NCBI GenBank assembly: GCA_003556835.1
Contig: PWQG01000310.1
Coordinates: 1 to 16,260, forward strand
Origin: Gammaproteobacteria bacterium
Lineage (GTDB): Bacteria > Pseudomonadota > Gammaproteobacteria > Pseudomonadales > Pseudohongiellaceae
Reading direction: 5' to 3'
DNA: 16,260 nt
The first letter of the stretch is position 1, and each line of letters starts with the position of its first letter. Positions 1 to 6,678 of the stretch are shown in pieces. The notes under the pieces are model-generated. The model did no database searches, had not been told where the DNA came from, and saw only the letters and a program-made list of their open reading frames with translations. Both the position numbers and the translations under genes were made by a program.

Positions 1-1
1 G

Positions 2-82
2 GAGGTGACCGGGGAACCCCGGCGTATCTACTCCAGCTTCGTGAAAGGATATACCGAACTGCCAGTCAGGCTGATCAGGTAG
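2..82 (+). CDS. possible C-terminal end of an unrecognised protein (partial)
   Basis: One frame is open from the window edge to a TAG at 80-82 and would give 26 residues ending in ...GYTELPVRLIR. The residues look compatible with real coding sequence (mixed charged and hydrophobic, no low complexity), but I do not recognise the family and the piece is too short to judge. Frame 1 is also open here, so frame choice is uncertain. If real, it is read toward tRNA-Pro, and the inverted repeat at 87-139 would lie just behind its stop as a terminator. It may equally be non-coding. Confidence 0.25.
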   Translation, partial: EVTGEPRRIYSSFVKGYTELPVRLIR

Positions 83-86
83 GACA

Positions 87-139
87 AAAAAAGGGGACAG
101 ATTTATTTTCCGAAGGAAAAAAAATCTGTCCCCTTTTTT
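87..139. repeat. near-perfect inverted repeat with GGGGACAGATT core; likely bidirectional terminator
   Basis: The arms are 87-111 and 115-139, 25 bp each with one mismatch (position 105) and a GAA loop at 112-114. Poly-A on the left (86-92) and poly-T on the right (134-139) give a U-run on either strand, so the element can terminate tRNA-Pro transcription (minus) and anything arriving from the left (plus). From memory, the core AAAAGGGGACAGATTTATTTT is a dispersed motif in many proteobacterial genomes, often beside IS200-like/REP-associated tyrosine transposase genes. No transposase is visible here. The structure is seen directly; the mobile-family link is recalled and untested. Confidence 0.8.
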
Positions 140-145
140 ACTTTT

Positions 146-222
146 TGGTCGGAGCGGCAGGATTTGAACCTGCGACCACCACACCCCCAGTGTGGTGCGC
201 TACCAGGCTGCGCTACGCCCCG
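146..222 (-). tRNA. tRNA-Pro (anticodon GGG)
   Basis: On the minus strand this is a 77-nt cloverleaf with an encoded 3' CCA (TGG on the plus strand at 146-148) and discriminator A. The 7-bp acceptor stem CGGGGCG/CGCTCCG contains one G-U pair. The anticodon stem is CCACA/TGTGG around the loop CTGGGGG, giving anticodon GGG, which reads CCC and CCU proline codons. The T arm contains GTTCGAATC. It has its own sigma70-like promoter just upstream, and the 87-139 inverted repeat follows as a plausible terminator. In Pseudomonas-like genomes a tRNA-Pro lies close behind the ihfA-merR genes; here a TonB receptor gene separates them. Confidence 0.97.
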
Positions 223-234
223 AAACAGACGGGC

Positions 235-262
235 ATTATACTTTGCACACCAGCGGTTGCAA
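235..262 (-). promoter_or_regulatory. sigma70-type promoter of tRNA-Pro
   Basis: On the minus strand a consensus -10 TATAAT (235-240) is preceded, after a 16-bp spacer, by TTGCAA at 257-262 as the -35. The tRNA 5' end is 12 nt downstream of the -10, so transcription would begin about 6 nt before the mature 5' end. The perfect -10 and its position make this a well-supported call. Confidence 0.8.
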
Positions 263-291
263 CAGGAAATTGCCCTCGCCAACCAGGCATG

Positions 292-328
292 AAAAAGGCG
301 GCCCGAGCTGTGTCGGGCCGCCTTTTTT
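292..328. terminator. bidirectional Rho-independent terminator behind the TonB receptor gene
   Basis: A perfect 10-bp GC-rich stem pairs GGCGGCCCGA (297-306) with TCGGGCCGCC (313-322) around a 6-nt loop. It is flanked by A5 (292-296) and T6 (323-328). On the minus strand it ends the TonB-receptor transcript about 35 nt after the stop codon and insulates the tRNA-Pro promoter from it. Confidence 0.93.
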
Positions 329-357
329 CAAGCTACGTCTCTGCAATTCGAAGCGAA

Positions 358-3246
358 TTACATTTCGTAGGTGATGCGCGCGTAGAGCATCCGACCGGTC
401 GGATCATAGAGTCTAGACTCCAGACCGCCCAGCATCGGGACTTTCTGCGGCAAGCGGTCGAACAGGTTCCGGGCACCCACGGTGAAGTGGAATTCGCCAC
501 CAAAGGCCTGAACATCGCGGTAGTTGTACGCTGCATCCACGATCGTTGTGGCACGCAGTTCTTCCACCGTCCTGTAGTTACTGAATGGCAGGAACTGCTG
601 GAAGCTGAACGGGCTCGCATCAAAGTTCATGCTACCCACATAACGTACCGTCGCATTTGCACTGTGCTGGTCTCGTGACCAGGCCGTGCGCAGGTTGGCC
701 TTCCAACGAGGCATCGGCGGTACTGCGCCGGTGCCATGGTTCTGGTTACCCACAGCTTCCACCACATCGCGCTCCGGAGAGAGCTGATAGGTGTAACTGT
801 CTACATAGGTAGCGTCCAGACCGAAGCGGAAGGTACCCAGGTCACGGAAGGGGAACATGTAGTTCCAACTGATATCCGTGGCCCGGACCCGCATCTGCGA
901 AGCGTTGCTTGAACCACTGATGATGCGGTCGATCTGCGCCAGGTTGTCCGGGTTACGCTCGATGCGTGGATCAGAACGCGGATCAGCTACCCACTGGGCA
1001 ACCATCTCCAGGGGAGGCATATCGCTGGAGTCCCATCCCATCGCCTGCTGGAACTGGAAGAAGTCAGCGGCCAACACGTCTTCGGTGGTTGACGTGACAA
1101 TACGATCCTCGAAATCCGTCTCGCTCCAGTCGATGGACAGGCTCATGCCTTCGATCAGGTCCACATCAAAGCCGAAGCTCAGCGTATCGGCGGATTCCGG
1201 AACCAGATTCGGATTGCCTCGCGAACAGTTCGCCGTAAAAGCAGCGAACGGTGTGAACGGATCAGCCACATTGGTCAGGCCGCAGGATTCAGGCGCATTC
1301 AACTGGTTCAGTGAGGGCGCGATGAAAGACGTACCGGCACTAGCACGCAATGTCAGCCGATCGAATGGTACATACACCAGACCGTATTTCGGGTCGGTGG
1401 AGGATTGCCCGGTGCTGTAGCTCTCATTTCGCACAGCCAGCTGCAATTCCAGGTTGTTCAGCACAGGCAGTGCCACCTCACCAAAGAAGGCATCCACTTC
1501 CCGTCCGTCACTGAATGGGAAGAGCTGCGTACCAATGAACACGTCACCGGTCAGACTGTGCAGTGACGGAGTATCGTCAAAGCGATCTTCACGACGCTGG
1601 TAACCGATTGCCGAGCCGATGCTGCCACCCGGCAACTGGAAATTACCCAGGGTCGGATCACCATTGAGCACGATATCCAGCGTCTGCAGCGTATCAACAT
1701 TGTTGACACGGTTCTGCACATAGGTTGAGTCAGCAACAGCCTGAGTGTTCAGGTTCTCTCCATCCGGTGAAACGAATGGATTGAAACAGGCTTCGCGGTC
1801 ATTGACCACATCACAGGTCAGGCCCTGCTCCAGCATACCGAAGCTGAAGTTGTTGGCACGGCTATTATTTGTCGTTCGTGAATAAGTATAGGAAGCATTA
1901 CCTTCCCAACCATCCACACGTGGCACATCAAACGCCGCTGTGAAGGCGGTACGCCAGCCTGTAACCAGGCCACTGCCATGGGTTGCGCCGTCATCACCGA
2001 GCTGACTCGGCAGGGTGCCGTGCTTGCCCCAGGGACGCCAGGATGCGAAGCGCACATCTTCATTGAACGGAATTCCGTTCGGATCCAGGATCACATTACC
2101 GCTGGCATCACGATCCGGCACGCCATCGCCGCTACTGTCGCGTGCAAAAAGCTGGTTGCCATTGGCATCAGTCGCCGGGAAGGGGTTACCAGGGTGCTCA
2201 CCGCGGATACCTGGCAGCTCGGATACACGACCACCGGGGTTGGACGGGGAGCCACGGTTTTGTGTCTTGCGCTGGTAATAATTCCATTGACCCGATACGG
2301 TCAATCCGGGATTGACATCATAGGTGGCGTTGGCAAAGGCCACGCCCTGATCCTGTTTGGCACGATAATCCCAGAATTCACCAAAGTCATACCAGCACTG
2401 GCCACCAAAAGTGAAGCCATTGGGGTTATTTCCCTGCTGGGTCGGATCCTCACGCGTACCACCACAGTGCGGGTCAGAAATGGTGGAGGTATCTCCGGTA
2501 AGCTGACCGAACTCGTCACGCTGTGGTACCAGGTACCGACCCGGGTTGGGCGTGCTGGATGAGGTCAGGCCCGCATTCATCTGATCGGGTCGATCACGCA
2601 TCATCAGGCGGCCGTTCTCACGATATTCACCCGCCACCACAATATCAATACCATTCCATTCGGTACCGGCCAGGGCACTGACCTGCTGGTCATTGTAGTC
2701 CCCGCGATCGTCGCCCTGGGCGTAATATTCAACGCGGACCCCGTCATAGCTTTGACGCGGCACCATGTTGACCACACCCGCCACGGCCTGGGATCCATAA
2801 AGTGCAGCTGCACCATCGGTCACGATATCCATTCTCTCAATCGCGATCTGCGGCAGGAAGGTGTTCACGTTGGTGCCAATCACACGCATGCCATCGACCA
2901 GGTTCAGCGTTGCGCCGCTGCCCAGACCACGCAGGTTTATGGACGTGGTAGAGCTGGATGTACCAATCAGGGAGTTCTGGATGACCGCTGAACCCTGGTT
3001 GAAAGTCAGGTTGTGGATCACGTCCCCCATATTGGGAGTACCCTCTTCCGCAAGATCTTCAGCGGAAATCTGGGTGATTGGCGAGGAAGCACGGACCCCT
3101 TCCGTGCGACGGATGAAAGAACCCGTTACCACCACTTCCTCGACTTCGGGCTGCTGTGCTAGCGCACCGCCACCGAAGGGTAGAAAAGACAGGGACACTG
3201 CAGCGCAGAGTAGCTTGCGCCGGTGTGGAATCTTTTGTACTGACAT
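358..3246 (-). CDS. TonB-dependent outer-membrane receptor
   Basis: The 962-aa protein should import a scarce ligand across the outer membrane using TonB-ExbBD energy. Residues 1-30 are a Sec signal peptide (KIPHRRKLL, hydrophobic core, GGALA before QQ). A TonB-box-like EEVVVTG lies at 36-42. The plug covers about 50-165, with INLRGLGSGATLNLVDGMRV and the DGAAALYGSQAVAGVVN end typical of the family. The rest is a barrel with long loops; the closing region has the usual GARNLFDRLP and YDPTGRMLYARITYEM. Residues 370-380 contain an acidic DSSGDGVPDRD loop. The last residue is Met, whereas most barrel proteins end in Phe or Trp. The start has GAGGTC 8 nt upstream. No neighbour indicates the ligand: no TonB/Exb, siderophore, vitamin B12 or polysaccharide-utilisation gene is present. 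It sits inside an otherwise conserved gene order. Family certain; substrate unknown. Confidence 0.95.
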   Translation of the reverse strand: MSVQKIPHRRKLLCAAVSLSFLPFGGGALAQQPEVEEVVVTGSFIRRTEGVRASSPITQISAEDLAEEGTPNMGDVIHNLTFNQGSAVIQNSLIGTSSSTTSINLRGLGSGATLNLVDGMRVIGTNVNTFLPQIAIERMDIVTDGAAALYGSQAVAGVVNMVPRQSYDGVRVEYYAQGDDRGDYNDQQVSALAGTEWNGIDIVVAGEYRENGRLMMRDRPDQMNAGLTSSSTPNPGRYLVPQRDEFGQLTGDTSTISDPHCGGTREDPTQQGNNPNGFTFGGQCWYDFGEFWDYRAKQDQGVAFANATYDVNPGLTVSGQWNYYQRKTQNRGSPSNPGGRVSELPGIRGEHPGNPFPATDANGNQLFARDSSGDGVPDRDASGNVILDPNGIPFNEDVRFASWRPWGKHGTLPSQLGDDGATHGSGLVTGWRTAFTAAFDVPRVDGWEGNASYTYSRTTNNSRANNFSFGMLEQGLTCDVVNDREACFNPFVSPDGENLNTQAVADSTYVQNRVNNVDTLQTLDIVLNGDPTLGNFQLPGGSIGSAIGYQRREDRFDDTPSLHSLTGDVFIGTQLFPFSDGREVDAFFGEVALPVLNNLELQLAVRNESYSTGQSSTDPKYGLVYVPFDRLTLRASAGTSFIAPSLNQLNAPESCGLTNVADPFTPFAAFTANCSRGNPNLVPESADTLSFGFDVDLIEGMSLSIDWSETDFEDRIVTSTTEDVLAADFFQFQQAMGWDSSDMPPLEMVAQWVADPRSDPRIERNPDNLAQIDRIISGSSNASQMRVRATDISWNYMFPFRDLGTFRFGLDATYVDSYTYQLSPERDVVEAVGNQNHGTGAVPPMPRWKANLRTAWSRDQHSANATVRYVGSMNFDASPFSFQQFLPFSNYRTVEELRATTIVDAAYNYRDVQAFGGEFHFTVGARNLFDRLPQKVPMLGGLESRLYDPTGRMLYARITYEM

Positions 3247-3615
3247 TTATTATTGACCTCGTACTTCTGGTTATTAGCGAGGCCGATTCCGATCAAGGAC
3301 TAATCTTGTACATTTAGACGGTACCGGCCGTAAGGTCGGACGTCATACAATAAACGACGGATTTCTTGTTGGACGGTTGATGACTCCGGACGCTGACAAC
3401 AAACAGGCGACAAGCTCGCTGCTTGAGAGGCAGATCCGAAGAAAACTGCTGAACCGGACCTCCCCTGTGGCGGGCCTATTCCGTATTCTGATTATTATTG
3501 TATCGTCCGGGCAGCATAATGACTCATCAGCTGCCTGAATGAAGACTATAACAAGGCAGGGAAGGATGTAAAGAAAAAGGGGAACTTTTCAGGAATCGCG
3601 CTGTCAATCGCAGGA
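3247..3615. other. 369-bp intergenic region: TonB-receptor leader/promoter region
   Basis: This is the only gap over 300 bp in the window. On the minus strand it must hold any promoter of the TonB receptor gene, but I find no convincing -35/-10 pair. The ribosome-binding site GAGGTC is at 3255-3260. An imperfect inverted repeat lies at 3306-3350: TTGTA (3306-3310) pairs with TACAA (3346-3350), and GACG (3317-3320) with CGTC (3341-3344). It lies 60-104 nt before the start codon and could be an operator or a leader hairpin. There is no clear terminator behind the MerR-like gene, only a weak A/T stem near 3575-3590. A short plus-strand frame (3380-3538) is listed separately. Confidence 0.5.
3380..3538 (+). 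CDS. possible 52-aa small protein (weak)
   Basis: An ATG-initiated frame on the plus strand gives MTPDADNKQATSSLLERQ, then a basic stretch (IRRKLLNR), a short hydrophobic run (GLFRILIIIVSS) and a polar tail. The order of basic patch, hydrophobic segment and polar tail resembles small membrane-associated peptides. However, there is no good ribosome-binding site (only GGACGG close to the ATG), no recognisable promoter and no family I know. It lies opposite the TonB-receptor leader. It may be chance. Confidence 0.15.
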   Translation: MTPDADNKQATSSLLERQIRRKLLNRTSPVAGLFRILIIIVSSGQHNDSSAA

Positions 3616-3966
3616 TCATAACGTCCTGATCACATCCTCGATATCGCTGATGATGTCCTTCAACAGGGTGGTGTCCATGGCCGGCTTGGGCAACTCCCCG
3701 GTTCCACTCAGACGCTGACGCGCCCCACCGATGGTGAATCCTTCTTCATAAAGCAGGGATTTGATCTGGCGGATCAGGATGACGTCCTGTCGCTGGTAAT
3801 AACGCCGGTTACCCCGCCGCTTGACCGGCTTGAGTTGCGGAAACTCCTGCTCCCAGTAGCGCAGCACATGGGGTTTGACGCGACAGAGCTCACCGACTTC
3901 GCCAATGGTGAAGTAGCGCTTGGGCGGTATCGGAGGCAGCTGATTATTGTGGCCCGGTTCCAGCAT
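3616..3966 (-). CDS. MerR-family DNA-binding protein encoded after ihfA
   Basis: The 116-aa predicted regulator has a MerR-type winged helix: KRYFTIGEVGELCRVKPHVLRYWEQEF at about 16-42, then the wing PVKRRGNRRYYQRQDV and a helix LIRQIKSLLYEEGFTIGGARQRL. The short C-terminal tail ends DIISDIEDVIRTL and probably forms a dimer helix. It has no cysteine pair or large effector domain, so it is not a metal-sensing MerR. It closely resembles the small MerR-like protein that follows ihfA in Pseudomonas, whose targets I do not know. I chose the ATG at 3964-3966 because GGAG lies 5 nt upstream and homologues begin MLEP. The start lies inside the ihfA end, so translation is probably coupled. Confidence 0.92.
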   Translation of the reverse strand: MLEPGHNNQLPPIPPKRYFTIGEVGELCRVKPHVLRYWEQEFPQLKPVKRRGNRRYYQRQDVILIRQIKSLLYEEGFTIGGARQRLSGTGELPKPAMDTTLLKDIISDIEDVIRTL

Positions 3967-4255
3967 ATTTCTCCACTCGTGACTTGAGCTTCTGACCGGG
4001 CCTGAAAGTGACCACCCGGCGTGCCTTGATGGGAATCTCTTCTCCCGTCTTGGGATTGCGTCCGGGACGCTGCTTCTTGTCCCGCAGATCAAAATTGCCA
4101 AAACCGGAAAGTTTGACCTGTTCATTGCTTTCCAGTGCCAGGCGGATCTCCTCGAAGAACTGTTCCACCAGCTCCTTGGCTTCCCGCTTGTTGACACCGA
4201 GCTCCTCGAACAGACGCTCAGCCATTTCCGCTTTCGTCAGTGCGCCCCCTGCCAT
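3944..4255 (-). CDS. ihfA: integration host factor subunit alpha
   Basis: The 103-aa protein is nearly superimposable on E. coli IHF-alpha, which pairs with IHF-beta to bind and sharply bend DNA in recombination, replication and sigma54 transcription. Landmarks are ALTKAEMAERLFEELG, the VKLSGFGNFDLRDK core, RPGRNPKTGEEIPI (the DNA-intercalating arm with its proline) and RRVVTFRPGQKLKSRV. I chose the ATG at 4253-4255: AAGGA lies 7 nt upstream, and the alternative TTG at 4261 overlaps the pheT stop. Only 2 nt separate it from pheT, and its last 23 nt overlap the merR-like gene. The pheT-ihfA linkage is the standard gammaproteobacterial order, so it is most likely expressed by read-through from pheST. 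Confidence 0.98.
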   Translation of the reverse strand: MAGGALTKAEMAERLFEELGVNKREAKELVEQFFEEIRLALESNEQVKLSGFGNFDLRDKKQRPGRNPKTGEEIPIKARRVVTFRPGQKLKSRVEKYAGTGPQ

Positions 4256-4257
4256 AG

Positions 4258-6648
4258 TCAATTCCTTAACTTTGCGTCAAATTTCTCTTCCAGGCCTTTG
4301 ACACAGCTACTGAAAACAGCATTGATGTCATCATCGCCTAGAGTGCGCGAAGGATGGCGCCAGGTCAAGCCCAGAGCCACACTTTTTTTCTTTTCACCCA
4401 GCGCATCCCCCTGATATACATCGAATATTCTCAGATCTTCGAGGAACTCACCGGCATTTTCCCGAATCACGGCCATAATGGCAGCCGCAGGCACCTGCTC
4501 GTCCAGCACCACGGCAAGATCACGACTGACCTCCGGATACCTTGAAATCACTTCAAACGATGGAAGTAAACCATTATCAAGCAAAGAATAATTGAACTCG
4601 AAAAGATAAACCGGTTGAGGAAAATCGAAAGTCCGCTGCAAATGCGGGTGCAAGGTACCCAACCTGCCAACCACCTGCCCCAGATGCAGCAGATTGGCTG
4701 ACTGCCCCGGATGCAGCGCCGGATGATCGATGACATCAAACTCGATTTCTGCCTCCAGACCTCGGGCCTGGGACAGCAACTGCTCCACATCCCCTTTCAG
4801 GTCAAAGAAGTCGAGTCTGTCCCGATCAGCGTGCCAGGATTCCGGCCAGCGGCTGCCATAAAGCAATCCCGCTATCAGGGTGGGCTGCAGGGTTTCCTCC
4901 GGCTCGCGAAGGAATACCTGCCCGATCTCGAACAGTCGCATACGTGACTGTTGTCGATTGAGATTGTATTCCAGGCTGCGCAGCAGACCGGGCCACAGAC
5001 TGGTGCGCATCACCGACATGTCACTGGAGATCGGATTCTGCAAGGCAATCGGCTTGGGCTCCGGATTGACCCTGGCCAGCAACTCCGGCTCGACAAAACT
5101 GTAGGTGATGACTTCCTGATACCCCATGCTCACCATGTGCTGGCGGATGGACGCTGGTCGGGCCGCCGTTTCTTCCTCACGGCCCAGGGCCAGGCGGACC
5201 GGACTGCGCTTGCTCGGCAATCGATCATAGCCATACACCCGCGCCAATTCCTCGATCAGGTCGGCCTCGATGGACAGATCGAAACGGAAGCCCGGCACCT
5301 TCAGTTTCAATCCACTGTCCTGCTCGTCCAGCACTTCCAGGCCGAGCCGGACCAGGATATCCCGGATCTCGGCAGGCTCCATGCGAATACCCAACAGGCG
5401 TTCGACATTATCATAGGCCAGGGCAATCACTGACGGGACCGGCAGATTGCCAAGGCTTTCACTGACCGGACCGGGTTCACCGCCGGCAATCGCCAGCAAC
5501 AACTCCGTGGCCCGTTCCATGGCACGATGTTGCAGCCCAGGGTCCACGCCACGCTCGAAGCGGTGTGAAGAGTCGGTATGCAGGCCATACTCACGCGCCT
5601 TGCCGGCGATGGACAGGGGCGCAAAGAACGCGCACTCGAGGAACACATCTCGCGTGGCGTCGGTCACCGATGTCGACTCGCCACCCATGATGCCCGCCAG
5701 GGCCACGGGGCCGGAGGCATCCGCGATCACCAACTTGTCCTGCTGCAGTTCGATATCACGACCATCCAGCAAGCGCAGAGTCTCGCCATCGCGAGCATGA
5801 CGCACCACGATGCCATCCTCGAGCCGTGCCAGGTCAAAGGCATGCATGGGCTGCCCCAGCTCCAGCAGGACATGGTTGGTGACATCCACCAGGGGATCGA
5901 TACTGCGCAGGCCACTGCGTCGCAGCCGCTCCTGCATCCACAGCGGGGTCACGGCAGCAGGATCGATATTACGTATGATCCGTCCCAGATAGCGCGGACA
6001 GGCGTCCTCCGCCTCAATACGCACCGGAAAACGATCATCAATCACTGGAGAAACGGCAGGCACGACAGGCTCGGCAACCGGCATACGGTTGAGCACGCCG
6101 ATTTCGCGGGCCAGACCGGCAATGCCCAGGCAATCGCCCCGATTCGGGGTCAGGTCAAGCTCGATCGCCTGATCATCCAGTTTGAGATAGTGGCGCAGAT
6201 CCTGACCAAGCGGCGCGTCCCCGGGCAATTCCATGAGCCCGTCAGCACTCTCGGCCATGCCCAGCTCCTCCGCGGAACAGAGCATGCCTTGTGATTCCAC
6301 ACCACGCAGTTTCGCCTTGCAGATACGAAACGGCTTGTCGGCACTCTCGCCCGGCAGATCAGCACCTATCCGGGCCAGGGGCACTCGCAGTGACTGCCGC
6401 ACATTGGGCGCACCACAGACAATGGAAAAGCGGTTTTCACCGTCACTGACCTCACAGACGCTGAGGCGCTCGGCATCGGGGTGCGGCGCCACGCTCAATA
6501 CTTCGGCCACCACCACACCCTGGAAATCGGCCGCCACCGGATTATGGGCATCTACTTCCAATCCGGCCATGGTCAACTGACTGGCCAGTGTCTCGGTATC
6601 GACGGGCGGATCAATCCACTCGCGCAACCATTGTTCGCTGAAAATCAT
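4258..6648 (-). CDS. pheT: phenylalanine--tRNA ligase beta subunit
   Basis: At 796 aa this is the usual length (E. coli 795). It forms the alpha2-beta2 enzyme that charges tRNA-Phe. Visible parts are the N-terminal OB-fold tRNA-binding domain (VVVAEVLSVAPHPDAERLSVC, about 45-65), the KLRGVESQGMLCSAEELGM stretch, and the B3/B4 editing region including DVTNHVLLELGQPMHAFDL. The B5 domain follows, then a catalytic-like core (SKRSPVRLALG onward), and finally the ferredoxin-fold anticodon-binding domain (SRYPEVSRDLAVVLDEQVP to the C terminus). The ATG at 6646-6648 lies behind AGGA/GGGAG. It starts 30 nt after the pheS stop, so the two subunits are co-transcribed. Nothing is missing or truncated. 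Confidence 0.98.
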   Translation of the reverse strand: MIFSEQWLREWIDPPVDTETLASQLTMAGLEVDAHNPVAADFQGVVVAEVLSVAPHPDAERLSVCEVSDGENRFSIVCGAPNVRQSLRVPLARIGADLPGESADKPFRICKAKLRGVESQGMLCSAEELGMAESADGLMELPGDAPLGQDLRHYLKLDDQAIELDLTPNRGDCLGIAGLAREIGVLNRMPVAEPVVPAVSPVIDDRFPVRIEAEDACPRYLGRIIRNIDPAAVTPLWMQERLRRSGLRSIDPLVDVTNHVLLELGQPMHAFDLARLEDGIVVRHARDGETLRLLDGRDIELQQDKLVIADASGPVALAGIMGGESTSVTDATRDVFLECAFFAPLSIAGKAREYGLHTDSSHRFERGVDPGLQHRAMERATELLLAIAGGEPGPVSESLGNLPVPSVIALAYDNVERLLGIRMEPAEIRDILVRLGLEVLDEQDSGLKLKVPGFRFDLSIEADLIEELARVYGYDRLPSKRSPVRLALGREEETAARPASIRQHMVSMGYQEVITYSFVEPELLARVNPEPKPIALQNPISSDMSVMRTSLWPGLLRSLEYNLNRQQSRMRLFEIGQVFLREPEETLQPTLIAGLLYGSRWPESWHADRDRLDFFDLKGDVEQLLSQARGLEAEIEFDVIDHPALHPGQSANLLHLGQVVGRLGTLHPHLQRTFDFPQPVYLFEFNYSLLDNGLLPSFEVISRYPEVSRDLAVVLDEQVPAAAIMAVIRENAGEFLEDLRIFDVYQGDALGEKKKSVALGLTWRHPSRTLGDDDINAVFSSCVKGLEEKFDAKLRN

Positions 6649-6678
6649 CTATCCTGACTCCCGGGGAAAAACCGTGTT

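Noticed and set aside
145..678. A 177-codon plus-strand frame beginning VGAAGFEPATTTPPVW
   Set aside because: This is the translated complement of tRNA-Pro running into the antisense of the TonB receptor; a classic false protein.
3575..3590. Terminator behind the merR-like gene
   Set aside because: Only a 5-bp A/T stem (GAAAA/TTTTC) is present, too weak to call.
4256..4261. TTG at 4261 as the ihfA start
   Set aside because: The ATG at 4255 is preceded by AAGGA at 7 nt and gives a protein matching the usual IHF-alpha N terminus.
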